A stretch of DNA of 54,009 nucleotides from Oscillospiraceae bacterium (GTDB taxonomy: Bacteria > Bacillota > Clostridia > Oscillospirales > Oscillospiraceae). A model generated the notes under the pieces. It worked only from the letters and a program-made list of their open reading frames with translations. It ran no database searches and was not told where the DNA came from. The stretch is from NCBI GenBank assembly GCA_017473225.1, contig JAFUMG010000003.1:1-54009 (forward strand). The letters run 5' to 3'. Of the stretch, positions 40,336-46,886 are shown in pieces. The stretch's first letter is position 1, and every line of letters starts with the position of its first letter. The translations under genes were made by a program, and so were the position numbers.

Positions 40336-40365
40336 AGAATATCACAGGAGTTTGGCGCTTGTCAA
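40336..40365 (-). promoter_or_regulatory. Promoter of the ABC-YgbA-DUF454-DUF4405 operon
   Basis: On the minus strand TTGACA (40360-40365) and TATTCT (40336-40341) are 18 bases apart. The start would fall beside the palindrome at 40311-40326. Confidence 0.72.
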
Positions 40366-40396
40366 TATTTATTTTTAGGAGGTATTACGTTCGTGT

Positions 40397-40825
40397 TTAG
40401 ACCAGCGCCGCGCCCAGGCTGCGGCATTCAGCTTCCGCGGCATCGTCGGGGGCTTCCATGCAGATCACGCTGTCGCAGACCAGATTTGCGCCGGCGTTGC
40501 GGCAGGTATCCTCCCAGTTCCGCATCCACTCCCCGTCACCCCAGCCGTAGGAGCCGAACAGGGCGATGCGCTTGCCGGACAGCTTACTCTCGCAATCGGT
40601 GAACATGGGCTCGAATTCATCTTCCTCCAGGACCTCCGCGCCCATAGCGGGGCAGCCGAAGGCAATGGCATCAAATTCATCCACCATGGATGCGGCGAAT
40701 TCAGAAGCGGTGTACATGGAAACAGCGGCACCTGCGTTCTTTGCACTATCGGCAACGGCGTTTGCCATGGCCTCGGTATTGCCGGTGCCGCTCCAATAAA
40801 CAACTGCAATCTTGCTCATAATCAT
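40397..40825 (-). CDS. Flavodoxin
   Basis: A 142-residue FMN electron carrier. The phosphate-binding loop VVYWSGTGNTEAMANAVAD, the FGCPAMGAE loop (60s) and LFGSYGWGDGEWM (90s loop) identify a classical short-chain flavodoxin. It can replace ferredoxin when iron is scarce. ATG 40825 has GAAAGG seven bases upstream; the ATG two codons on is the alternative. It is the last gene after the 33-aa protein and DUF3793 genes and is followed by the promoter of the ABC operon. Confidence 0.93.
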   Translation of the reverse strand: MIMSKIAVVYWSGTGNTEAMANAVADSAKNAGAAVSMYTASEFAASMVDEFDAIAFGCPAMGAEVLEEDEFEPMFTDCESKLSGKRIALFGSYGWGDGEWMRNWEDTCRNAGANLVCDSVICMEAPDDAAEAECRSLGAALV

Positions 40826-40878
40826 TTTCCAACCTTTCAAAATAAATAATTTGGTATATCAACCGGCTGCGGGCAGTT

Positions 40879-41433
40879 TTAGCGGCTGCCTACACAAAGC
40901 CGTTCAATATCTCTGCCTTTCGCCAGCTGGTCGCAGTAGACCCTGGTGCATTTCTTGTACTGGGCAAATTTCTTCTGCGCCGCTTCTTCGTCACCATAGA
41001 CCTTCCAGCAGCCCGTACACTTGCAGCAATCCGGCCCCTGTTCTATAAAGCCGCAGACATCCTCCGGGGGATAGCCCAGAAACAGGCCGATCTCATGGGG
41101 GAAGTTCGGATCATTGCGAAGCTTCTGAACCAGCTTGACAACGCATTTTTCACAGCTGCCCGTCGTATAACCACAGTTTTGCAGGATCTTTACGGCGGTG
41201 GCGTCGGACAGGTCCGCGGAGAGCTTCTTGGGGCGGTAGATATAAATCAACGCTCTTTTCCCGGAGTAACGGAGGGGGAGTACCCGAAGTCCTTTGCTGT
41301 GCAGGCGCTTGTTCATTCGCCGTACAGATTCCAGAAGCTGCTCCTGTGTCTCATAGGGATAGGTAAACAGACTTGCGGTTTTGATGCCGGCCAGGGTGGG
41401 GGCGCAGTGGCGCACCAGGCATTCTTCGGACAT
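40879..41433 (-). CDS. DUF3793 family protein
   Basis: A 184-residue soluble protein. It begins with CLVRHCAPTLAGIKTASLFTY, has RVLPLRYSGKRALIYIYRPKKL in the middle and FPHEIGLFLGYPPEDVCGFIEQGPDCCKCTGCWKVYGD near the end. The Cys cluster (CCKCTGC) could bind metal. As I recall, DUF3793 genes in Clostridia often neighbour flavodoxin and iron-uptake genes, and it does so here; no biochemical role is known to me. GGAGG lies upstream of ATG 41433. The gap to flavodoxin is 53 bases. Confidence 0.88.
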   Translation of the reverse strand: MSEECLVRHCAPTLAGIKTASLFTYPYETQEQLLESVRRMNKRLHSKGLRVLPLRYSGKRALIYIYRPKKLSADLSDATAVKILQNCGYTTGSCEKCVVKLVQKLRNDPNFPHEIGLFLGYPPEDVCGFIEQGPDCCKCTGCWKVYGDEEAAQKKFAQYKKCTRVYCDQLAKGRDIERLCVGSR

Positions 41434-41464
41434 AGGTGGGACCTCCTTGTGTGGTTTACTTGGA

Positions 41465-41566
41465 TCATTTCCTTTTCAGGTATTTTTTAAGCTGCCGGGA
41501 AAGGATCAGGATCAAAATAATACCTTCGATCACACCGGCAAACTGTACTGCTTCGGGAATGCTCAT
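41465..41566 (-). CDS. 33-residue single-helix membrane protein
   Basis: A short frame at the head of the DUF3793-flavodoxin operon. It reads MSIPEAVQFAG then VIEGIILILIL and the basic tail SRQLKKYLKRK. AAGGAG lies nine bases before ATG 41566; an in-frame ATG at 41575 touches the SD and is less likely. The gene is 31 bases before DUF3793 and just after the palindromic operators, so it is the first translated product of the operon. One membrane helix with a positive cytoplasmic end is likely. I do not recognise a family; the arrangement resembles small partners of metal transporters. Confidence 0.6.
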   Translation of the reverse strand: MSIPEAVQFAGVIEGIILILILSRQLKKYLKRK

Positions 41567-41590
41567 TGTGCTCATCTCCTTGGAATGGGA

Positions 41591-41606
41591 GTTAGCGGAT
41601 GCTAAC
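41591..41606. promoter_or_regulatory. Operator-like palindrome, site 1 of the flavodoxin operon
   Basis: GTTAGC-GGAT-GCTAAC, perfect arms, between the promoter start site and the SD of the 33-aa gene. Confidence 0.72.
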
Positions 41607-41624
41607 CAAAGAGGCGAAAGATAA

Positions 41625-41640
41625 GTTAGCGAACGCTAAC
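41625..41640. promoter_or_regulatory. Operator-like palindrome, site 2 of the flavodoxin operon
   Basis: GTTAGCG-AA-CGCTAAC, a perfect palindrome with seven-base arms, covering the predicted transcription start (-10 at 41648-41653). Confidence 0.75.
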
Positions 41641-41647
41641 TGCAATT

Positions 41648-41676
41648 ATAATATGCGATTCTTCCGGTTTTGTCAA
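41648..41676 (-). promoter_or_regulatory. Promoter of the 33-aa protein-DUF3793-flavodoxin operon
   Basis: On the minus strand TTGACA (41671-41676) and TATTAT (41648-41653) are 17 bases apart. Confidence 0.78.
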
Positions 41677-41679
41677 TAC

Positions 41680-41694
41680 CCAATTTGCAATTGG
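41680..41694. promoter_or_regulatory. Palindrome between divergent promoters
   Basis: CCAATT-TGC-AATTGG lies between the -35 boxes of the leftward flavodoxin promoter and the rightward promoter at 41730. It could bind the adjacent XRE-type protein; that is inference. Confidence 0.4.
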
Positions 41695-41729
41695 CGGTCT
41701 CTAAAAACTGCATTGGGGAGCGTTCTCTA

Positions 41730-41758
41730 TTGACATTGATTTAGATACCAAATATAAT
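41730..41758 (+). promoter_or_regulatory. Consensus promoter of the XRE/DUF2500/AIM24 cassette
   Basis: TTGACA (41730-41735), 17-base spacer, TATAAT (41753-41758): a full consensus promoter. The leader to the first gene is about 140 bases. Confidence 0.85.
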
Positions 41759-41902
41759 TATCTGATAGTTTTCGACGATGCAGAACTGTGATTGGAAATA
41801 TCCGGCATATGGTGAAATCTACCGTACCATCCATATGTTAAAGCAGCTTCCGAATGATTGATTGCTCTGAGAAGAGAGATAGAGATAAAGAGGATTACTA
41901 CC

Positions 41903-42421
41903 ATGGCAAGAAAATCGACCAAAGAGAATAAGAATATCTATCAGCGCACCAGAGAAAGCCTTGACTTGACCCGCGAGGAGGCTAGTGATCTGCTGGTCAC
42001 CATGTCTCCCGAGCGGATCGAGAAGATCGAGAGCGAGCGTTCTATGCCCCATCCCGATGAAGTGCTGCTGATGTCTGACCAATATAAGCACCCGTCCCTT
42101 TGTAACTACTATTGTGCAAACCAGTGTCCCATTGGGCAGCAGTATGTGCCGGAGGTCAAGATCAAAGACTTGTCTCAGATCGTTCTGGAAACTCTGGCGT
42201 CCCTGAATGCCATGCAGAAAAAGAAGGACCGGCTCATTGAGATCACCGTTGATGGTCACATCTCTGACGATGAGCTGGCAGACTTTGTGTACATCCAGGA
42301 AGAACTTGAGAAGATCTCCATTGCGGTAGAGACTTTGCAGCTCTGGTGCGAGCGGATGCTGGATATCGGTGTCATCGACCGGGCACAGTATGAAGCCTAT
42401 CGGGAAGCAGGACGGTCCTAA
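41903..42421 (+). CDS. XRE-like helix-turn-helix protein with Cys-rich middle and helical tail
   Basis: A 172-residue protein. Residues 1-65 resemble a divergent Cro/cI domain (YQRTRESLDLTREEASDLLVTMSPERIEKIESE, then PHPDEVLLMSDQY). A short Cys motif follows (CNYYCANQC) and then a helical region (LSQIVLETLASLNAMQKKKDRL to LQLWCERML). Similar proteins occur in Clostridia without a known role. The ATG at 41903 follows AAGAGGA; upstream frames lack an SD. Expressed from the consensus promoter at 41730. Confidence 0.8.
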   Translation: MARKSTKENKNIYQRTRESLDLTREEASDLLVTMSPERIEKIESERSMPHPDEVLLMSDQYKHPSLCNYYCANQCPIGQQYVPEVKIKDLSQIVLETLASLNAMQKKKDRLIEITVDGHISDDELADFVYIQEELEKISIAVETLQLWCERMLDIGVIDRAQYEAYREAGRS

Positions 42422-42547
42422 TTTTCTGATTTAGAAGAAAAAACATACTCTAATTTGCGGATACGATCATTTATTTCTGACACTCCAATCGGTACAATAT
42501 ACCCATAGCAGGACGAAACATAAACGTCAGTCGAAGGAGTGATGCGG

Positions 42548-42697
42548 TTGAGCGCGAGAGAAAGAATTCTGATGATCCGGCTTATGGAAAAAATCGAAAA
42601 GCACCCTACATATGCCAAAACACTGGGCATCGAGGCCGCCAGTGCAGTGAATAATCAGAATAGGAATAAAGACCCGAAGGGCCTCACGAGTGCGTGA
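42548..42697 (+). CDS. Small conserved-looking helical protein (49 aa)
   Basis: Reads MSARERILMIRLMEKIEKHP then TYAKTLGIEAASAVNNQNRN. A TTG start at 42548 has AAGGAG eight bases upstream; ATG 42542 in the same frame lies too close to the SD. The IRLMEKIEKHPTYAKTLGIE pattern resembles short hypothetical proteins I associate with other Clostridia. It probably folds as one or two helices. The stop codon lies inside a terminator hairpin (42681-42700). Confidence 0.65.
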   Translation: MSARERILMIRLMEKIEKHPTYAKTLGIEAASAVNNQNRNKDPKGLTSA

Positions 42698-42713
42698 GGC
42701 TCTTTGTGCTTTT
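42681..42713 (+). terminator. Hairpin after the 49-aa gene
   Basis: GCCTCACG and CGTGAGGC (42681-42688 with 42693-42700) form an eight-bp stem, followed by TCTTTGTGCTTTT. The imperfect U-run suggests partial termination before the DUF2500 gene. Confidence 0.6.
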
Positions 42714-42730
42714 AGAAGGGAGATAAGAAG

Positions 42731-43045
42731 ATGCAGATATTCGTTGTTATCTGGTTTATCCTGTTCTTCTGTATCATTGCAAAGAATATCGGCCAGTTTA
42801 TTGAGAATGAGAATTCTCCTGTACTGACAGTGCCTGCTACTGTTGCAGATAAGAGAAAAAGAACGCATCACCATCACCATGATCATGGACATCACCACAG
42901 CCGTTCTTACTATGTCACCTTTGAAATGGAAAATGGTGAGCGTATGGAACTGCGGATGCTCCAATATGATTATCGGGAGCTGAATATCGGTGATAGAGGT
43001 ATGCTGACCTATCAAGGTACCCGATACAAGGGCTTTGAGCGTTAA
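42731..43045 (+). CDS. DUF2500-type membrane protein with His-rich loop
   Basis: A 104-residue protein: one N-terminal membrane helix (about residues 3-22), then VLTVPATVADKRKRTHHHHHDHGHHHSRSYYVTFEMENGERMELRM, and GDRGMLTYQGTRYKGF at the end. The VxAxVxxKR...YYVTFE...GDxGxLTYQGTRYxxF pattern is DUF2500. In this family the loop between strands varies; here it carries nine His in a short stretch, which could bind Zn or Ni. GAAGGGAG precedes the ATG. First of five or six closely spaced genes. Confidence 0.82.
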   Translation: MQIFVVIWFILFFCIIAKNIGQFIENENSPVLTVPATVADKRKRTHHHHHDHGHHHSRSYYVTFEMENGERMELRMLQYDYRELNIGDRGMLTYQGTRYKGFER

Positions 43046-43061
43046 TAGAAAGGAAAAAGAA

Positions 43062-43286
43062 ATGTTTGAGTTATTGACTATCGTTGTTTTTGTATGGCTG
43101 CTGGTGAAAGCCATCGGCCTGGCATTCAAGCTGACCTGGGGCGCGGCAAAGGTGATCGCCAGTATCCTGATTGGGCTGGCAATGCCTGCGTTGATCATTT
43201 GTCTTGTGTTTGTGGGCGGTATCGCCCTGATCGTCCCCCTCGCAGTAATCGGCATTGCCTTTGGGATTCTGAAGGCCTGCCTGTAA
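43062..43286 (+). CDS. Small hydrophobic membrane protein (74 aa)
   Basis: A 74-residue, almost wholly hydrophobic protein with two or three helices (LLTIVVFVWLLVKAIGLAF, then VIASILIGLAMPALIICLVFVGGIALIVPLAVIGIAFGI). ATG 43062 has AAAGGA about eight bases upstream and the gene is 16 bases after DUF2500. No family recognised. In context it may be the membrane anchor for the AIM24 or coiled-coil protein. Confidence 0.65.
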   Translation: MFELLTIVVFVWLLVKAIGLAFKLTWGAAKVIASILIGLAMPALIICLVFVGGIALIVPLAVIGIAFGILKACL

Positions 43287-43313
43287 ATCTAAAAGAGTTA
43301 AGGAGGCAGAATT

Positions 43314-43997
43314 ATGAAATACGAAATCAAGGGTGGGAGCTTTCCCGTCGTTATCTGCACGCTGGAAAACGGTGAGAAGATGATCACCGAAAAAGGTTCC
43401 ATGGCCTGGATGAGTCCCAATATGCAGATGGAAACCCACGGCGGCGGTCTGGGCCGGATGTTCTCCAAGGCATTCTCCGGCGAGAGTATGTTCCAGAACC
43501 ACTATACTGCCCGGGGCGGTGCAGGCATGATTGCCTTTACTTCCAGCTTCCCCGGTGAGATCAAGGTGCTGGATATTGCACCCGGTCAGGAGATGATCGT
43601 CCAGAAGAGCGCGTTCCTGGCATCCGAAGCGGGCGTGAATCTGTCCATCCACTTCCAGAAGCGTCCGGGCGCCGGTTTCTTCGGCGGTGAGGGCTTCATC
43701 ATGCAGCGGCTTTCCGGCCGCGGTACTGCCTTCGTGGAAATCGACGGCGACCTGATGGAGTACATCCTGAAGCCCGGTCAACAGATCGTGGTAGACACCG
43801 GTAATGTGGCTGGCTTTGAACCCTCTGTGCAGATGGATATTCAGACCGTCCCTGGTGCTAAGAATATGCTCTTCGGCGGTGAAGGTATCTTCAATACCGT
43901 TCTGACCGGTCCCGGCCGCGTGTGGCTGCAGACCATGCCCATCTACAATGTGGCCAATGCGATCCGTCCCTACATCCCCACCGGCAATAATAACTGA
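43314..43997 (+). CDS. AIM24/TIGR00266 family protein
   Basis: A 227-residue beta-rich protein of the AIM24 family (trimeric triple beta-prism). Landmarks: GEKMITEKGSMAWMSPNMQMET, RGGAGMIAFTSSFPGEIKVLDIAPGQEMIVQKSAFLAS, FGGEGFIMQRLSGRGTAFVEIDGD and LKPGQQIVVDTGNVAGFE, FGGEGIFNTVLTGPGRVWLQTMP. The internal repetition is family-typical. Mitochondrial AIM24 shapes membranes; the bacterial role is unknown. AAGGAGG precedes the ATG. Confidence 0.92.
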   Translation: MKYEIKGGSFPVVICTLENGEKMITEKGSMAWMSPNMQMETHGGGLGRMFSKAFSGESMFQNHYTARGGAGMIAFTSSFPGEIKVLDIAPGQEMIVQKSAFLASEAGVNLSIHFQKRPGAGFFGGEGFIMQRLSGRGTAFVEIDGDLMEYILKPGQQIVVDTGNVAGFEPSVQMDIQTVPGAKNMLFGGEGIFNTVLTGPGRVWLQTMPIYNVANAIRPYIPTGNNN

Positions 43998-44001
43998 TGC
44001 C

Positions 44002-44166
44002 ATGGAAGAAGATGAAAAGAAAGTCCACTCCATTTGGGTGGACTGGGAGAATCGGGTGATCTCATTCCGGAAAGCAGAGGGTTTTGAGGAATTGCAATAT
44101 CCGACTCATGAGGAAATGTTCGCGTTCGCCATCGAAAAAGGATTCGGTGGATTCGGGATCCAGTAA
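44002..44166 (+). CDS. Small acidic protein (54 aa)
   Basis: Starts four bases after the AIM24 stop. It reads MEEDEKKVHSIWVDWENRVISF, then EGFEELQYPTHEEMFAFAIEKGFGGFGIQ. There is no evident SD, so translation probably depends on coupling to the AIM24 gene. It ends in a Gly/Phe-rich tail. No family recognised, although the arrangement W-V-x-W-x-x-x-V-I-S-F then H-E-E-M-F looks like a compact beta-beta-alpha fold. Confidence 0.6.
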   Translation: MEEDEKKVHSIWVDWENRVISFRKAEGFEELQYPTHEEMFAFAIEKGFGGFGIQ

Positions 44167-44177
44167 AGAGGTAGAAT

Positions 44178-44225
44178 ATGAAATACGCCGGTTATGATAC
44201 TAGCAATGAAAGCGAGGTGCGGTAA
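44178..44225 (+). CDS. Very short frame (15 codons), possible coupling ORF
   Basis: ATG 44178 has AGAGG six bases upstream and encodes MKYAGYDTSNESEVR, ending with TAA one base before the next ATG. It may be a translational coupling device for the coiled-coil gene rather than a functional peptide. Confidence 0.3.
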   Translation: MKYAGYDTSNESEVR

Positions 44226-44226
44226 T

Positions 44227-45165
44227 ATGCGCGATATCTTGACGCAGCTACGGCAGAAGATTGCCATGAAAAAGCCTCTGGAAGCGAAGCTGAACGAATT
44301 GCAGAGCCAGAGAAGGCAATACGACCAAGAAGTCATCTCTCTGCGGGTTGCTTTCCGCCAGGAGCAGGAGGATGTGGAAAAACTGGAGGGCAGAAGCCTA
44401 ACCAACTACTTTTTCCAGGTAATAGGCAAGCTGGATGAGAAACTGGATCAGGAACGTCAGGAAGCATACGCAGCAAAAGTAAAGCTGGATGCGGCAGAGC
44501 GGGAGCTTGCCGGCATCGAGGCTGATGTTGCTGATATTCAGAGCCAGCTCTCCGATATCCGCATTGCGGAAGCGCAGTACAAGGAAGAACTGGAAAAGAA
44601 GCGTGCTGCGCTGAAGGCCTCCGGCACCGATATTGCAGATCAGATCATTGAGATCGAGGAGCGCATTGCCGCTCTGGAAGCCCAGAAGAGGGAAATCAAA
44701 GAAGCAATTTCCGCTGGCTACAGTGCCCGAGGCACTGCCGATCGAATTTTGTCCGAACTGGAAGACGCCGATGGCTGGAATACATGGGATATGTTTGGCG
44801 GAGGCGGCATCATCACCCACATGGCCAAGCACAGCCACCTGGATGAAGCGCAGGATCTGGTCAGTGAGCTTCAAAGCAAGCTCAGACGGTTTAAAACCGA
44901 GCTGGCAGACATCCAGATCAATGCCAATATGCAGGTCAATGTAGACGGCTTCCTGCGGTTTGCGGACTACTTCTTTGATGGTCTGTTCGCTGACTGGGCC
45001 GTAGGAGACAAGATCAGCCAGTCCATGAACTCCGTTTCCGGCACCAAGAGCCAGATCAGCCGTACTCTTGATAAGCTCAGCAGCATGGAAAAAGCTGCTG
45101 ACAGCGAGATTGCCAGACTGAAACAGCAACTGGATGATTTGACAGAGAAGGCGAGATCATCATGA
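44227..45165 (+). CDS. Coiled-coil protein of unknown function
   Basis: A 312-residue soluble protein dominated by heptads: about residues 8-50, 65-170 (AYAAKVKLDAAERELAGIEADVADIQSQLSDI and IEERIAALEAQKREI) and 210-235, 270-310. Between lies a distinctive segment GWNTWDMFGGGGIITHMAKHSHLDEAQ with a Gly patch and His pair. The C-terminal half (VDGFLRFADYFFDGLFADWAVGDKISQS) might pack against the coil. It recalls PspA/ESCRT-III in shape only. GAGG nine bases before ATG 44227. Last gene of the cassette. Confidence 0.75.
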   Translation: MRDILTQLRQKIAMKKPLEAKLNELQSQRRQYDQEVISLRVAFRQEQEDVEKLEGRSLTNYFFQVIGKLDEKLDQERQEAYAAKVKLDAAERELAGIEADVADIQSQLSDIRIAEAQYKEELEKKRAALKASGTDIADQIIEIEERIAALEAQKREIKEAISAGYSARGTADRILSELEDADGWNTWDMFGGGGIITHMAKHSHLDEAQDLVSELQSKLRRFKTELADIQINANMQVNVDGFLRFADYFFDGLFADWAVGDKISQSMNSVSGTKSQISRTLDKLSSMEKAADSEIARLKQQLDDLTEKARSS

Positions 45166-45581
45166 AAACTTTGGTGCTATAAAAAAGTTCAATTTGGGAA
45201 TGGAAGTCTTTTATCAAGCGCCAGTATCATTTTGACTTTGCTTCCTTCTTAGGAGACAATCCCTTCCTTTTAACATGCGCACAGGCTGTTTGGCAGTCTG
45301 TGCGCAATATTATCCCTACAGTATATAAACCATGTTTCCATAGATTTATGTGGATTTTTGAGCCTTTTTATGCTATCATTACTATGTATGCAAAGGCTCT
45401 TCCTGGCTAACAAAAGGAAGTGGTTGCATTTGAGCTTGCTTTGTGCTATTCTTTGCCTGGGTTTCCGCGTCAAATGTGAATCTTTGGTGTGGCTTTATGG
45501 ATCGCGGCGCAGGCGATTGAACACAATGTAAAATACACATGCTATGTGCATTAAAATATATTTTGGAAGGTGCAGAATAAT
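45166..45581. other. AT-rich gene-free stretch
   Basis: No supported gene. A hairpin TGCGCACAG (45276-45284) with CTGTGCGCA (45298-45306) has no U-run. A wide dyad GAGCCTTT with AAAGGCTC spans about 45350-45400. The last 40 bases before the CobW gene are very AT-rich and probably hold its promoter, but I cannot define boxes. Confidence 0.5.
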
Positions 45582-46883
45582 ATGACGAAAATTGATATCT
45601 ACTCCGGCTTCCTGGGCGCCGGCAAGACGACTCTGATCAAGAAGATGATCAGTGAGGCCTATAAGGGCCAGAAGCTGGTCCTGATCGAGAACGAATTCGG
45701 CGAGATCGGCATTGACGGCGGTTTCCTGCAGGATGCCGGCATCAACATCACCGAGATGAACTCCGGCTGTATCTGCTGCAGCCTGGTGGGCGATTTCGGC
45801 AAGGCGCTGACCCAGGTGATTTCTGAGTACAATCCCGACCGTATCATCATCGAGCCCTCCGGCGTCGGCAAGCTGTCCGATGTCATCGGCGCGGTCAATA
45901 AGGTCACCAGCGACGAAGTGACCCTGGGCTACACGGTGGCCGTCTGTGACGCCGGCAAAGTCAAGGTCTATATGAAGAACTTCGGCGAGTTCTACAATAA
46001 CCAGATCGAGACCGCTTCCACCATCATCCTGTCCCGTACCGATTCCATCCCCCAGGCTAAGCTGGATACCTCTGTCGCCCTGATCCGGGAGCACAACGCC
46101 GTTGCGACCCTGGTCACCACTCCCTGGAGCGAGCTGACCGGCGAGCAGCTGATCGCCGCGATGGAGGGCAAGGCTACGCTGGCGGCTGAGCTGGCAAAGA
46201 TGGAGATGGAGCGTCTGGCCGCCGAGGAGCACGAGCACCATCACCACCATCATCACGACCATGATGAGGACTGCTGCTGCCATGACCACGAGGAGCATGA
46301 GCACCATCATCACGATCATGACGAGGACTGCTGCTGCCATGACCACGAGGAGCATGAGCACCATCATCATGACCACGATGAGCACTGCTGCCACCATCAC
46401 CACGGCGACGAGGGCTGCCATGAGCATCACCATGGCCATGAGGACGAGCACCATTGCTGCCATGACCACGAAGAGCACGAGCACCATCACCATCATCATG
46501 ATGAGGACTGCTGCTGCCACGGCCATGAGGAGCATGAACATCATCACCACCATGAGCATGACGAGAACTGCGCCTGCGGTTGCCATGACCATCACCATCA
46601 TCACCATGCCGACGAGGTCTTCACCTCCTGGGGCCGTGAGACCCATCTGAAGTTCGAGCGCGCCGCCATCGAGAATGCCCTGAAGGAGCTGGATTCCGGC
46701 AAGTACGGCATGGTCCTGCGGGCCAAGGGCATCCTGCCCTGTGTGGACGGCACCTGGATCCACTTCGACATGGTCCCCGAGGAGATCGATATCCGCACCG
46801 GCTCCGCCGATATCAACGGCAAGCTCTGCGTCATCGGCTCCAAGCTGGACGAGGACGGCGTTGCCGCACTGTTTGGAGTGTAA
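45582..46883 (+). CDS. G3E/CobW-family GTPase with giant His/Cys-rich insert
   Basis: A 433-residue metal chaperone-type GTPase. P-loop GFLGAGKTTL at residue 9, ENEFGEIGID switch, the CxCC-type metal motif GCICCS (about residue 64), EPSGVGKLSDV, and SRTD in place of the NKxD base motif. Residues about 215-343 are tandem His/Cys/Asp/Glu repeats (unit DHDEDCCCHDHEEHEHHHH, about 19 residues) and the CobW C-terminal domain follows (WGRETHLKFERAAIENALKELDSGKYGMVLRAKG). It likely binds many Zn, Ni or Co ions. ATG 45582 chosen over GTG 45570. Followed three bases later by a second G3E gene. Confidence 0.92.
   Translation: MTKIDIYSGFLGAGKTTLIKKMISEAYKGQKLVLIENEFGEIGIDGGFLQDAGINITEMNSGCICCSLVGDFGKALTQVISEYNPDRIIIEPSGVGKLSDVIGAVNKVTSDEVTLGYTVAVCDAGKVKVYMKNFGEFYNNQIETASTIILSRTDSIPQAKLDTSVALIREHNAVATLVTTPWSELTGEQLIAAMEGKATLAAELAKMEMERLAAEEHEHHHHHHHDHDEDCCCHDHEEHEHHHHDHDEDCCCHDHEEHEHHHHDHDEHCCHHHHGDEGCHEHHHGHEDEHHCCHDHEEHEHHHHHHDEDCCCHGHEEHEHHHHHEHDENCACGCHDHHHHHHADEVFTSWGRETHLKFERAAIENALKELDSGKYGMVLRAKGILPCVDGTWIHFDMVPEEIDIRTGSADINGKLCVIGSKLDEDGVAALFGV
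46227..46610 (+). repeat. Coding tandem repeat (His/Cys-rich)
   Basis: Units of about 57 bases, each spelling DEDCCCHDHEEHEHHHH or a variant; two units are nearly identical and three more are degenerate. The DNA repeat is prone to slippage, so unit number may vary between strains. Confidence 0.85.
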
Positions 46884-46886
46884 GCC

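Noticed and set aside
41740-41850. Short frames between 41740 and 41850 resembling a gene remnant (reading IDLDTKYNYLIVFDDAEL)
   Set aside because: Too short, no SD, and overlaps a consensus promoter; may be a remnant but cannot be supported.
46227-46610. Direct repeats that at first sight resemble a CRISPR array
   Set aside because: Repeats are contiguous, without spacers, and in frame, encoding His/Cys-rich protein. No cas genes are nearby.
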